In this document: positions 54,195 to 62,409 of the stretch, piece by piece | Layout: each line of letters opens with the position of its first letter | Numbering within the stretch: position 1 is the first letter of the stretch | NCBI GenBank assembly: GCA_934140005.1 | Contig: CAKPBB010000001.1 | Span: 1-64,000, forward strand | Length of the DNA stretch: 64,000 bases | From: an uncultured Clostridia bacterium | Lineage (GTDB): Bacteria > Bacillota > Clostridia > TANB77 > CAG-508 | Direction: 5' to 3' | Translations under genes and position numbers: made by a program | The notes under the pieces: generated by a model | What the model saw: only the letters and a program-made list of their open reading frames with translations | Database searches by the model: none | What the model was told of the DNA's origin: nothing

Positions 54195-55811
54195 CTATTC
54201 TATTATATTGATGTCAATTCCAAAATCTGCCCCAAAATCGTTCTCTGGATTTTGTTTTACTTGATTACTTGCCTTGCCATCAACAAATTTTAAATTTATT
54301 TCTTTGCCAACTTCCATAAACACAGTTTTATCTAGGTCATTTTTATTGGCTGAATCTTCTAAAATTTTTCTTGTGAAGTCTGTTAAACCATTTACAAATA
54401 TAACTTCCCATGTTAAGTCATTAACTGGATTTATTTTTGTATTAACTAAAGTTGTATATAATCTTATTTTCCCTGATTGTTTTAGACTAGCAATAACATT
54501 TTTCCAAACTTCTGCTTCTTTTCCATTTGTATTCATAGGCTCTTTTTTTACTGCTGGTTGGCTTGCTTGTGCTACTGTACTTCTAGTAGGTATTGCACTA
54601 GTTCTTGGAGCACTTTGTCGTGCTGGACTAACTTGTAAATTAGCTAATTTATTTTCTAAATTTGCAATTCTTTGCTCTAAAGCTGATGTATCAACATTTG
54701 ATACTATTCCATTTACATCTGAACCAGAATTTTTAGCCAATGCACACACTTTTATTACACCTGTTTGAAACATAATAGTCTTTTGTGCAGACCATTTAAT
54801 ATTATTTTCCAAATCTGACAATTGATATATTATTTTTAATAATGTATCTTTTGAAACCTTTTCTGCTAATTGTTTTATTTGTGTGATTTCATCATCTGAA
54901 TATAGTTCTAATTTATTTGTAGATTTATATATTAAAATATCCTTTACATATTTTATAACTTCCCATAAGAAATTATATAAATCTTTTCCATCTTTTAAGA
55001 CGTCATCTATTGCTGATAAACTAGTTATTTCGTCACCATCAATTATTCCAGTTACCATTTTATTTATTGTAACTAAACTTGGAATTCCTACTAATTCTTT
55101 TACTATCTGAGAAGTAACTTTTTCGCTACTTTCCTGATAGCATCTTTCTAGTATACTGATAGCATCTCTCATTGCGCCTTCTGCAAGAATTGCAATCAAT
55201 TTCAAAGCATCTTCATCAATAGTAATTTCTGCATCTGCACAAATTACTTTTAATCTTTTTATGATATCATCTTCTGAAATTTTCTTAAAATCAAATCTTT
55301 GGCATCTTGAAAGAATTGTTGTTGGCAATTTCTGTGGTTCTGTTGTTGCCAAAATAAATTTTACATGTTCTGGTGGTTCTTCCAAAGTTTTTAATAAAGC
55401 ATTAAAAGCTCCAACAGATAACATGTGAACCTCATCTATAATATATACCCTGTATTTTGCTTTTGTTGGCAAAAAATTTACCTCATCACGAATACTTCTA
55501 ATATCTTCTACACTATTATTTGAAGCAGCATCCATTTCAACAACATCTGTTAATGAACCATCCAAAATTTCTTTGCATATCTCACATTCATTACAAGGCT
55601 CTCCATCTTGTGGATTTAAACAGTTTACTGCTCTTGCTAAAATTTTGGCAGATGTAGTTTTTCCTGTTCCTCTACCTCCGTTAAATAAATAAGCATGTCC
55701 TACTCTACCAGACATTATCTGATTTTTTAAAGTTCTTGTTATTCTATCTTGTCCTACCATATCAGAAAATTTAAGTGGTCTAAATTTCCTATACAAAGCT
55801 GTATACGCCAT
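54195..55811 (-). CDS. dnaX: DNA polymerase III subunit gamma/tau
   Basis: 538 residues. A clamp-loader AAA+ domain: FSDMVGQDRI, Walker A GRGTGKTTSAKI near 45, zinc cluster CLNPQDGEPCNECEIC near 64-79, Walker B YIIDEVHMLS, and the SRC motif ILSRCQRFDF. A polymerase-interaction region and a variable C-terminal linker with Ala/Ser/Pro follow, consistent with tau. The start MAYTALYRKFRP at 55811 matches the family; a frame to 55886 would run into the SRP RNA and is rejected. It heads the dnaX-ebfC-recR operon. Confidence 0.96.
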   Translation of the reverse strand: MAYTALYRKFRPLKFSDMVGQDRITRTLKNQIMSGRVGHAYLFNGGRGTGKTTSAKILARAVNCLNPQDGEPCNECEICKEILDGSLTDVVEMDAASNNSVEDIRSIRDEVNFLPTKAKYRVYIIDEVHMLSVGAFNALLKTLEEPPEHVKFILATTEPQKLPTTILSRCQRFDFKKISEDDIIKRLKVICADAEITIDEDALKLIAILAEGAMRDAISILERCYQESSEKVTSQIVKELVGIPSLVTINKMVTGIIDGDEITSLSAIDDVLKDGKDLYNFLWEVIKYVKDILIYKSTNKLELYSDDEITQIKQLAEKVSKDTLLKIIYQLSDLENNIKWSAQKTIMFQTGVIKVCALAKNSGSDVNGIVSNVDTSALEQRIANLENKLANLQVSPARQSAPRTSAIPTRSTVAQASQPAVKKEPMNTNGKEAEVWKNVIASLKQSGKIRLYTTLVNTKINPVNDLTWEVIFVNGLTDFTRKILEDSANKNDLDKTVFMEVGKEINLKFVDGKASNQVKQNPENDFGADFGIDINIIE

Positions 55812-55845
55812 TTTTTTACACCTCTTTTTCCTATATAAAATAGAA

Positions 55846-55963
55846 AGGCTTTCCTTAAGGAAGGTATGCAAACTCACATAATACACTATTTATCGCTGCT
55901 TTCTTCCGAACCTGACGAGATTCATAGCTTTTTATTGAAACATACCTTCCTTAAGAAAAGCCT
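55846..55963 (-). ncRNA. ffs: Signal recognition particle RNA (small bacterial type)
   Basis: The minus strand contains the domain IV core GTCAGGTTCGGAAGAAAGCA followed by GCG: the GGAA tetraloop plus the AGCA internal loop that Ffh binds. The ends pair over about 23 bases (AGGCTTTTCTTAAGGAAGG near 55963 with the complementary strand ending near 55846), giving the expected rod of about 118 nucleotides. Its place just upstream of dnaX is common in Bacillota. Exact ends are estimated from the pairing. Confidence 0.92.
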
Positions 55964-56016
55964 CATCATTAACTATTGCAATTATATAATGAATTTCTTA
56001 TTTTGGCAATACTTTT

Positions 56017-56754
56017 TTAATTACTTTTTACTCTTTTAAATACAACATTTTCAAAATCTGTTATTTCTTCATTTGTAGAACCTTCTTTTATTAAGTCTCC
56101 CACTGGTGTTTGTACATTTACATTTCCTTTATATATTACATTATCATTAGTTTGTATTGCAATATCAAATGATAAATTTACTGCAATATCTTCATTTTTT
56201 ATTCCTAATTTATTTAATAAACTACCATTATAAACTATTTCTGTGTCATCATTTGATATGTAATTTCCTAAATTTTCAAGTGCTAATCTAAATCCTGTAA
56301 CTCCACCATTATTAGATACTTGTAAGCTTTTTAAATCATCTATCTTATCACCTAAATAAACAATTTTATCTCCAATATAATTTTGTTTACTTTGATTATA
56401 TAAATTGTTTAATTCTCCTGTTGGTCTATATATTTTAGTTTCTCCTAAATCTTTCTTTTGAATAACAAAATTATCATATGTAATTGATTTAATAGTTTGA
56501 CTTTCCCCTTCTTTTTCAGGGTCTATATAAATATAAAAATCATTAACTTGATTTAAACTTATATTCCATAAATTTTGATTATCTTCTACTTTATTCCCAT
56601 CAACTGTACTTATTATAAGGATTTTACTTAATTTATATGGCAAATGTTTTTCACCTTCAACTTCATATTTCAGCATAACCATTATAGCCAACAATACAAT
56701 TATTGCAAAACAACTTATAAAAATGCATCTCTTAAATAGATTCTTTTTTTTCAT
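56017..56754 (-). CDS. Unknown membrane-anchored extracellular protein
   Basis: 245 residues with one N-terminal membrane segment (about 9-26: CIFISCFAIIVLLAIMVM) and a predicted extracytoplasmic beta-rich domain. Not recognised. GGAAAGG lies upstream of the ATG, inside the tadA coding region: the start overlaps the 3' end of tadA by 23 bases, so the two are translationally coupled. The overlap suggests operon membership rather than a functional link. Confidence 0.6.
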   Translation of the reverse strand: MKKKNLFKRCIFISCFAIIVLLAIMVMLKYEVEGEKHLPYKLSKILIISTVDGNKVEDNQNLWNISLNQVNDFYIYIDPEKEGESQTIKSITYDNFVIQKKDLGETKIYRPTGELNNLYNQSKQNYIGDKIVYLGDKIDDLKSLQVSNNGGVTGFRLALENLGNYISNDDTEIVYNGSLLNKLGIKNEDIAVNLSFDIAIQTNDNVIYKGNVNVQTPVGDLIKEGSTNEEITDFENVVFKRVKSN

Positions 56755-57211
56755 TTTTGTTCCTTTCCCTTAACATCTTAAAAAATTCTTTTAATATCTG
56801 TTCACATTCTTCTTTTAAAATATATTTTTCTATCTCTATTTTATGATTAAATTTATAATCTTCTAGCAAGTTTAAAACAGACCCACAAGCTCCTGTTTTT
56901 GGGTCATCTGTTCCAATATATATTTTTTTAATCCTTGATTGAATCAAAGCACCAGCACACATAGAACATGGCTCTAGAGTTATGTACATTTCACAATTTT
57001 CTAATCTCCACGCATCTAACTTTTTACTAGCTTTTTCAATTGCAAGAATTTCAGCATGTGATGTAGCTTTTTTATTATATTCTTTCAAATTATGTGCCCT
57101 AGCTATTATTTTTCCATCTTTAACTATAACTGCACCCACTGGCACTTCTTCTTTATCAAATGCTTTTTTGGCTTCTTTCAAAGCCTCTTTCATATAAAAT
57201 TCTTTTTCCAT
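56732..57211 (-). CDS. tadA: tRNA-specific adenosine deaminase TadA
   Basis: 159 residues. Zinc-binding catalytic motifs are HAEILAIE (His near 53, proton-shuttling Glu) and EPCSMCAGAL (Cys near 84 and 87). TadA converts A34 to inosine in tRNA-Arg(ACG), which is encoded at 4334 in this window. Length is normal. The inosine-34 tRNA reads CGU, CGC and CGA but not CGG, relevant to the CGG observations elsewhere in the window. Confidence 0.95.
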   Translation of the reverse strand: MEKEFYMKEALKEAKKAFDKEEVPVGAVIVKDGKIIARAHNLKEYNKKATSHAEILAIEKASKKLDAWRLENCEMYITLEPCSMCAGALIQSRIKKIYIGTDDPKTGACGSVLNLLEDYKFNHKIEIEKYILKEECEQILKEFFKMLRERNKNEKKESI

Positions 57212-57346
57212 ATAAATTCCTAACTTTAATTTATAAGAATTTTACAATAAAACATAAAAAAAATCAATATAAAATATTTTTACAAAAAAATTAAATTTAT
57301 GCGACAAAATGTCTAGTTCAAAACATCTTATATATGGGTGAAATAA

Positions 57347-58021
57347 ATGTATAGTATTTTAGTTGTAGAAAATAATTTAGAAAAAATTGAAAAAATAATA
57401 AATACAGTATCTTTAGAAAGTCAATATTTACGTATATTAAATATTGCTTCAAATTTTGAAACTGCAGTAGAATTCATATCAAAAAATAAATATGATTTTA
57501 TAATTGCTGGTATTTATCAAGAGGAGGTGATGAATATTGTTATTGCTCAGAAAAATGATTATTGCTCTCTACTTCTTATAGCACACTGTGTATGCACAAA
57601 TTCTTTAAAGTCTCAAAATAGTTTTAAAGAATTTATACATATACAAGAATTGCATCAAAAATTAAAAGAACTAATAGTTAACAAGAACAACTCTGAAAAA
57701 ACACGAATTAAAATACATAATGAACTTGAATATTTATGTTATAATCAATTTTATGTTGGCACTAAATATTTGGAAGAAATTATATTCGAACTATACAAAT
57801 CCAAAAACACATTTGCTGGTAATTTAAAGAAAGAAATTTATCCAATTATTGCAAAAAGATATAATAAAAGTATAGATACAATATATTGTGATATTAAATT
57901 ATCAACTCGCAATATGATATTAGACTGTAAAGAAGAAAAAATAATAAAATATTTTAGTTACAGTTATTTCGTAACACCAAAAGTCAAAGAAATTATATTA
58001 ACCATATTAAATAAAATTTAA
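57347..58021 (+). CDS. Spo0A-C-like DNA-binding regulator with degenerate receiver
   Basis: 224 residues. The N-terminal 110 residues have a response-regulator-like fold start (YSILVVENNLEKIEKII), but the phosphoacceptor Asp is missing: the place of the usual LDxxMP reads FIIAGIYQ. The C-terminal 115 residues match the Spo0A effector domain pattern: IHNELEYL, FYVGTKYLEEII and especially IYPIIAKRYNKSIDTIYCDIK, close to Spo0A's YPTIAKKYN. It should bind DNA without aspartyl phosphorylation. A Spo0A-box-like TTTTGTCGCA occurs on the minus strand just upstream of the start. The sigma factor and anti-sigma genes follow on the same strand. Confidence 0.7.
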   Translation: MYSILVVENNLEKIEKIINTVSLESQYLRILNIASNFETAVEFISKNKYDFIIAGIYQEEVMNIVIAQKNDYCSLLLIAHCVCTNSLKSQNSFKEFIHIQELHQKLKELIVNKNNSEKTRIKIHNELEYLCYNQFYVGTKYLEEIIFELYKSKNTFAGNLKKEIYPIIAKRYNKSIDTIYCDIKLSTRNMILDCKEEKIIKYFSYSYFVTPKVKEIILTILNKI

Positions 58022-58040
58022 TATATAGCAAGGAGGCAAA

Positions 58041-58560
58041 ATGGAAGAACTTATATCGCTTGCCAAGAAGCGGAGATGAAAAAGCTTTTACAGAGTTAAT
58101 GATAACACTTGAAAAAGATATGTATAAAATAGCAAGAACTAGATTCAATGATATAAACGATATTGAGGAAGTTGTGCAAGAAACAATGATACAAGCTTTT
58201 AAATCGATTAAAAAAATAAAAGACTCAAAAAAATTTAAAAACTGGTTATTTAAAATTCTAATAAATAAATCAAATTTATTATATAAGAAAAAGAAACAAA
58301 CTATCGAATATAAAAACAGTATGGAAAGAGATTGGTATTACAGTACTGAAAATATAGATAGTCGTTTAGATTTCATGTATTTAATTAAGGACCTAAACTA
58401 TGATGAAAAAATAACAATAACTTTATTTTATTTAGAAGATTTTACATCAAGTGAAATTGCTAAAATTTTAAAGGAATCGGAAAGTACTATTAGAAATAGA
58501 CTTTCTCGAGCAAGGAGAAAAATAAAAGAAAATATGGAAGGAGATTTAGTCAATGGATAA
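58041..58560 (+). CDS. ECF-type RNA polymerase sigma factor, needs a +1 frameshift at 58071
   Basis: The best start is the ATG at 58041 with AGGAGG four bases upstream. The zero frame reads MEELISLAKK, then CGG AGA TGA (stop). Skipping the C at 58071 restores the family N-terminus MEELISLAKKGDEKAFTELM and runs to the stop at 58560, about 172 residues. Regions 2 (DIEEVVQETMIQAFKSI, WLFKILINKSNLL) and 4 (LFYLEDFTSSEIAKILKE, RLSRARRKIKE) are intact. The in-frame TTG at 58060 has no ribosome site and would drop the first conserved helix. The gene overlaps the anti-sigma gene by 8 bases. Single-base insertion, assembly error or programmed +1 frameshift are the alternatives. Confidence 0.75.
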
Positions 58561-59731
58561 TTTAGATAATAAAATCAGTGAAATTTTCAAAAAAGATATT
58601 GAACTTCCAAATAGTTATCAGTATACTATTAGAAATACTATAAAAGCTCAAAATAAAAAAAGACATTTAAAAAATAAATTTAAGCTTATTCCTACAATTA
58701 GTGGTATTGCCATTTTAGTCTCTACTGTTGCATTTGCAACAACAACATTTATCCAAGAAGCATTAGAATATTATAATAGCTCAAAAGCAATAAACAGAGC
58801 TATTTCCGAAGGATACATTGAAGAAACAAATATGAATTATATAGAATCAAATGGTACAGAAATTAAAGTTAAAGATTTTTTAATGGATGATTTCAATCTC
58901 GCACTTACATTTAATATTGCACTACAAAATGATATCAATATTAAAGAAATTGCAGATACAAAAATTTCTCATTTCATACTTACAGATGAAAATAAAAATA
59001 TTATATATTGTGATTCTGAAGATTTATTTAATGATTTCGTTAAAGAAAACAATTTAAATTATCAATTTAGGAAATATTCTGATGGCTATCTAAATGTTGG
59101 TTTTGGCTATTTTATAAGAGAAAAATATACAGATAATAATTCAATGGAGTATGTATTTAAAATATACGGAGAAAACTTTCCAAAATCTAAAAAGTTATAT
59201 TTAAATTTTAATAATTTGGAACTTTCTAACTCTGAAACAGATGATAATAATAAGTTTATGTTATCTGGAAATTGGAATATAGAACTTGATGTACCATCAA
59301 AGTTTTATAATAGAGAAGCTGTAATATATAATGTAATTAAATGTAGTGATCCTGATATATATGATACTAGTGCAGTAGTATACGATACTGGTATGAAATT
59401 TCACTTTAAGAAGAAAATTCCTAAAATTTGTGATGAAGGTGATAGCAAAGAAGTAATTCATGAAAAGTTAGTAAAAAAAATAAATGAAGATAATTATAAT
59501 AGAAAAAATAATATAAATCAATCTGATTGGGCCTATATAGAAGCTGAAAATGGTACAAAATATTCTGTTTCTGATGGAGCATTCGGAGATTTACATTATA
59601 GTTTTGCATACATAGATGGATTTATAGATTATTATGAAACTTTTGACTTTAATCTTTCTGATATCCAAAACAATATAAAAATATATGTTGGACTTAGAGA
59701 TGAAGTTTATACATTTGAACTAAAAAAATAA
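58553..59731 (+). CDS. DUF4179-type anti-sigma factor
   Basis: 392 residues. A cytoplasmic N-terminus of about 50 residues, one membrane segment (about 44-63: LIPTISGIAILVSTVAFATT) and an extracellular domain of about 320 residues matching the DUF4179 layout that accompanies ECF sigma factors in Clostridia. It would hold the sigma factor (58041) inactive until an external signal arrives. GGAAGGAG precedes the ATG, which overlaps the sigma gene by 8 bases. Confidence 0.8.
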   Translation: MDNLDNKISEIFKKDIELPNSYQYTIRNTIKAQNKKRHLKNKFKLIPTISGIAILVSTVAFATTTFIQEALEYYNSSKAINRAISEGYIEETNMNYIESNGTEIKVKDFLMDDFNLALTFNIALQNDINIKEIADTKISHFILTDENKNIIYCDSEDLFNDFVKENNLNYQFRKYSDGYLNVGFGYFIREKYTDNNSMEYVFKIYGENFPKSKKLYLNFNNLELSNSETDDNNKFMLSGNWNIELDVPSKFYNREAVIYNVIKCSDPDIYDTSAVVYDTGMKFHFKKKIPKICDEGDSKEVIHEKLVKKINEDNYNRKNNINQSDWAYIEAENGTKYSVSDGAFGDLHYSFAYIDGFIDYYETFDFNLSDIQNNIKIYVGLRDEVYTFELKK

Positions 59732-59787
59732 AATTCCTTTTATTCCTTTTTTTAGAATAGTCATAAATTTTAAAGTATAATGTTTTT

Positions 59788-59808
59788 AAATTTCAGACTC
59801 TGAAATTT
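59788..59808. repeat. Palindrome after the anti-sigma gene
   Basis: AAATTTCAGA-C-TCTGAAATTT is a perfect 10-bp inverted repeat. A second small hairpin, GAAGTTT/AAACTTC, follows about 5 bases later. Together they may end the sigma operon or control the next gene. Confidence 0.6.
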
Positions 59809-59875
59809 AAAAAGAAGTTTTCTTAAACTTCGACCCCCAAAAAACACACATTTTACAACACAAAAGGAGAAAGAA

Positions 59876-60349
59876 ATGCTTAAAAAAATCTGCCCTCTTC
59901 GGCATAGCACTATCATCGCAATTTTTTTAGTATTTGCAATCTGTCTATCAAGTGCATTGTCTGCCTATGCAGATAATGTTACCGTTTTCGGTTACGGATA
60001 TAATCGTATTAACGATATGACAATCGAAAACAAAAACACAACTCCAGGAAAACAAATTCCTGGAAATTATATTCAAATTTCCTTCAATTTCAGAAGGGCA
60101 AGTAGTGATCGAGGTGTTGGAGATATAAAAGTCACAATTCAAATTCTTGATGAAGACTTTAGACCCATCACAAAAAAAGTCGTTACATGTTCTGCTGGAT
60201 ATGACTACGAAGGCTATGAGTCTGATATGATTTATCTTGGAGGTGAAAACAAAATCATTCATTTCTGGATGGATATCAGTTCTGCTGGAAGTTCAAATGG
60301 GCACTATAGAAAGGCAGATATAAATGAATTTTATGTAAACGTGATATAA
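59876..60349 (+). CDS. Secreted protein of unknown function, higher-GC cassette
   Basis: 157 residues with a clear Sec signal peptide (basic MLKKICPLRHS, hydrophobic core, likely cleavage after SAYA near residue 32). The mature part is about 125 residues and beta-rich. Not recognised. GC content is raised and one Arg codon is CGG (LRHS), unlike the AT-rich genes beside it. AAAGGAG precedes the ATG and a GC-rich terminator follows, the same pattern as the cassettes at 10472, 11200 and 50278. Confidence 0.75.
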   Translation: MLKKICPLRHSTIIAIFLVFAICLSSALSAYADNVTVFGYGYNRINDMTIENKNTTPGKQIPGNYIQISFNFRRASSDRGVGDIKVTIQILDEDFRPITKKVVTCSAGYDYEGYESDMIYLGGENKIIHFWMDISSAGSSNGHYRKADINEFYVNVI

Positions 60350-60393
60350 AGCATCACCAAACAAAGTATAATAAACAAATTTAGTGTGTGTTT

Positions 60394-60430
60394 CCGCTGT
60401 TGTCATCTGGGGCAACAGCGGTTTTATTTT
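60394..60430 (+). terminator. Terminator of the 59876 cassette
   Basis: CCGCTGTTG (60394-60402) pairs perfectly with CAACAGCGG (60413-60421), followed by TTTTATTTT. It overlaps the end of the HipA-like gene on the other strand. Confidence 0.92.
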
Positions 60431-61662
60431 ATAAGTCCTTTTTTACTCATCATACTTTCAAACACATTTATTCTTTCTTGATATCCTTCTACAAGTTCTT
60501 GAACCTGCTCCTGTGAAAGATTTGTATATTCTCTATATTGTTCTAGTAATTTTTCATATTCCTGATTTAATTGTTTTAATTCAAAAATTTGTTTTTCACT
60601 AATTGAAATTGTAAAAATTTCTGTTAATATTTCACTTGAAACTAATACTGGTGAGAAAAATTTCACTTCTCCATTTTTGAAATTCCAATAATTTTTAGTT
60701 ACATTTGTATTCATACTTCTACCAGTATCAAATATTGGACATACAGAAATCCAATTTAAAGAATTTACATCTCTTATAATTCCAAAATTATTCAAATGTC
60801 TATCTTCATTTAACATTATATAATCCAACATAAACATTTTTTCTATGTATTCTTTTGCATGTGGTATATTATGCAACTCTAAAATTTCTAAATATTTTTT
60901 ATAGTTTTCCATATAATTTTCAGTCTTATTATCTGATAATAAATTATATGCATTTATTATTTCTTGATTTTTGTTTATTGTACATTCACAAACGCTTACT
61001 AATGTATCTTGTCTCTTACTCTTTATTACATCAATTGAATATTTAACATATGGCACATCTAAAATTTCACAAATTTTGCTTGCTAAGACCTCATTTATAG
61101 GTTCAAAATTATATAAAGTTCCTGAAGCTTTATATAAATAATTTTTCCCATTAACTTTAAGCCACACTTTTTTAAGTTGTCCATCTGTTGTATTATTGGG
61201 AGTTTTAAACTTATCTAATGATGAATTATTAAATATGTTTTTGATAGAACTAGTAGCATTTTCTCCAAATGTTGCATTTGCAAAAGCAACTGCATTATAA
61301 GTATTATCAAAATAATTTATTTCTTCCCATTGTATTGTTAAATCAGATGGTTTTACCCAATATTGATCTGATAAAGATAATGCAAAATGTTTATTTATAA
61401 GTTCTTTAGTTGTATCAATATTAAATTGCTCCATTATTTCTTTTAAATTATCACGATAAACTGGTATTCCTCTGCCAGAATACCAATTGTTTATTGATTT
61501 TTCAAGTTTTCCATTACTCTCATAATCACATTTTAATTTATATGGCGCATAATCAATATTGTAAATGTTTAATATTTCAGTAATAATATTTAATTCTTCA
61601 TCAAAATTAAACTCTAAAACTTTTATATTTTGATTCATCAAAATATATTTTTTGAAACTCAT
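60424..61662 (-). CDS. HipA-like serine/threonine kinase-fold protein
   Basis: 412 residues. The C-terminal half carries kinase-like motifs: FMLDYIMLNEDRHLNNFGII (catalytic loop, near 281) and PIFDTGRSM (metal-binding DTG near 312), matching the HipA C-terminal domain; KVNGKNYLYKASG resembles its ATP-binding region. HipA toxins phosphorylate glutamyl-tRNA synthetase, while related proteins have other substrates. No HipB-like antitoxin is adjacent. AAAAGGAG precedes the ATG and lies inside the duplicated tRNA-flank repeat, next to tRNA-Arg(CCT), a typical integration site. Confidence 0.7.
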   Translation of the reverse strand: MSFKKYILMNQNIKVLEFNFDEELNIITEILNIYNIDYAPYKLKCDYESNGKLEKSINNWYSGRGIPVYRDNLKEIMEQFNIDTTKELINKHFALSLSDQYWVKPSDLTIQWEEINYFDNTYNAVAFANATFGENATSSIKNIFNNSSLDKFKTPNNTTDGQLKKVWLKVNGKNYLYKASGTLYNFEPINEVLASKICEILDVPYVKYSIDVIKSKRQDTLVSVCECTINKNQEIINAYNLLSDNKTENYMENYKKYLEILELHNIPHAKEYIEKMFMLDYIMLNEDRHLNNFGIIRDVNSLNWISVCPIFDTGRSMNTNVTKNYWNFKNGEVKFFSPVLVSSEILTEIFTISISEKQIFELKQLNQEYEKLLEQYREYTNLSQEQVQELVEGYQERINVFESMMSKKGLIK

Positions 61663-61668
61663 AAAAAT

Positions 61669-61826
61669 CTCCTTTTCGAGTCCGTTTGGAAGTATTATTT
61701 ACTTTGGTCTCCCCATGTGGACTCGGCGAGCCGCGTCGGGAAAAAGATTCACTGAATCTTTTTCTTTTCCTCCTTTTCGAGTCCGTTTGGAAGTATCGTT
61801 TATTTTGGTCTCCCCATGCGGACTCG
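61669..61826. repeat. Duplicated 57-bp segment covering the 3' end of tRNA-Arg(CCT)
   Basis: 61669-61725 and 61770-61826 are direct repeats, about 53 of 57 identical. The second copy includes the 3' end of tRNA-Arg(CCT) with its CCA and T stem; the first is a detached copy. Between them is a terminator-like hairpin AAAAAGATTC/GAATCTTTTT. This looks like a relic of att-site duplication by an integrase. Confidence 0.75.
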
Positions 61827-61881
61827 AACCACAATCGGTAGCTTAGGAGGCTACTGCTCTATCCTGCTGAGCTATGAGGAG
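61806..61881 (-). tRNA. tRNA-Arg (anticodon CCT), CCA encoded
   Basis: On the minus strand the acceptor CTCCTCA pairs with TGGGGAG, followed by ACCA. T8 A9 and the D stem GCTC/GAGC are standard; the anticodon arm GTAGC-CTCCTAA-GCTAC gives CCT, which reads AGG. The T loop is TTCGAGT. Confidence 0.95.
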
Positions 61882-61955
61882 ATTATAATTGCACTTTTAT
61901 ATTAAAGTGCAATTTATTTTTAATATTCCAATCCTAATTAAATCTATAAATTTAA

Positions 61956-62138
61956 TTAAGCATTTAATTTTTCCATTAAATCAGTTACATCTATACCATG
62001 AACTTCACATGCTTCTTCTAAAGTTTCAGCTTGTGATGCTGGACATCCTAGACAATGCATTCCTGCATCTAATAATATATCTGCTTTATCTGGATATTGG
62101 TCTAATAATTCTCCAATTGTCATTGTTTTCTCAATCAT
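61956..62138 (-). CDS. DUF1858 small CxxC protein (hybrid-cluster-protein-associated redox disulfide type)
   Basis: 60 residues, MIEKTMTIGELLDQYPDKAD... with the signature GMHCLGCPASQAETLEEACEVHG. The CLGC pair is the proposed redox disulfide. The domain is often linked to hybrid cluster proteins and sulfur or nitric oxide metabolism, but its role is unproven. The ATG at 62138 with GGAGG (62146-62150) is used; the frame extends to 62231 but that part is hydrophobic and lacks a ribosome site. Confidence 0.88.
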   Translation of the reverse strand: MIEKTMTIGELLDQYPDKADILLDAGMHCLGCPASQAETLEEACEVHGIDVTDLMEKLNA

Positions 62139-62196
62139 TTTTATTCCTCCTTTTATAGAAATCATTGTAATTTTAACATAAAATTTGAAAAAAGTA

Positions 62197-62225
62197 TAGA
62201 CAAATGAAAAAAAATATTGTATTAT
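62197..62225 (+). promoter_or_regulatory. Promoter of the VirD4-like operon at the right edge
   Basis: TAGACA (62197-62202), 17-base spacer, TATTAT (62220-62225), 32 bases before the first gene. Confidence 0.6.
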
Positions 62226-62257
62226 ATACAAAATTCAAGAAAGGCAGGTGACTTTTA

Positions 62258-62401
62258 TTGAATTGGCTGGTAAATTTCTTTTTTATCAGTTTAGGTATCA
62301 ATTTTTTTATTATCATTTATTTTTTATATTCTTTGTTAGATACATTTTTTTCTAAGAATTTACAAGGTTCAAAATTATCTATCAAAAAGAAAAAACTATA
62401 G
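62258..62401 (+). CDS. Small membrane protein, 47 residues
   Basis: TTG start at 62258 with AGGCAGGTG upstream. It encodes a single long hydrophobic helix (VNFFFISLGINFFIIIYFLY) and a basic tail ending KKKKL. Its stop codon overlaps the GGAGG of the next gene, so it is in an operon with the VirD4-like ATPase. It is probably an accessory membrane subunit of that secretion apparatus. Confidence 0.55.
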   Translation: MNWLVNFFFISLGINFFIIIYFLYSLLDTFFSKNLQGSKLSIKKKKL

Positions 62402-62409
62402 GAGGTACT

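Noticed and set aside
54274..54768. Plus-strand 164-codon frame inside dnaX
   Set aside because: Fully inside dnaX, with no initiation signals.
58060..58560. TTG at 58060 as the sigma factor start
   Set aside because: It lacks a ribosome site and loses the conserved first helix, while the ATG at 58041 has AGGAGG and encodes that helix in the adjoining frame.
61607..61846. Short open frames on both strands across the tRNA-Arg(CCT) flank
   Set aside because: They span the tRNA and the duplicated block and look like by-products of the repeat.
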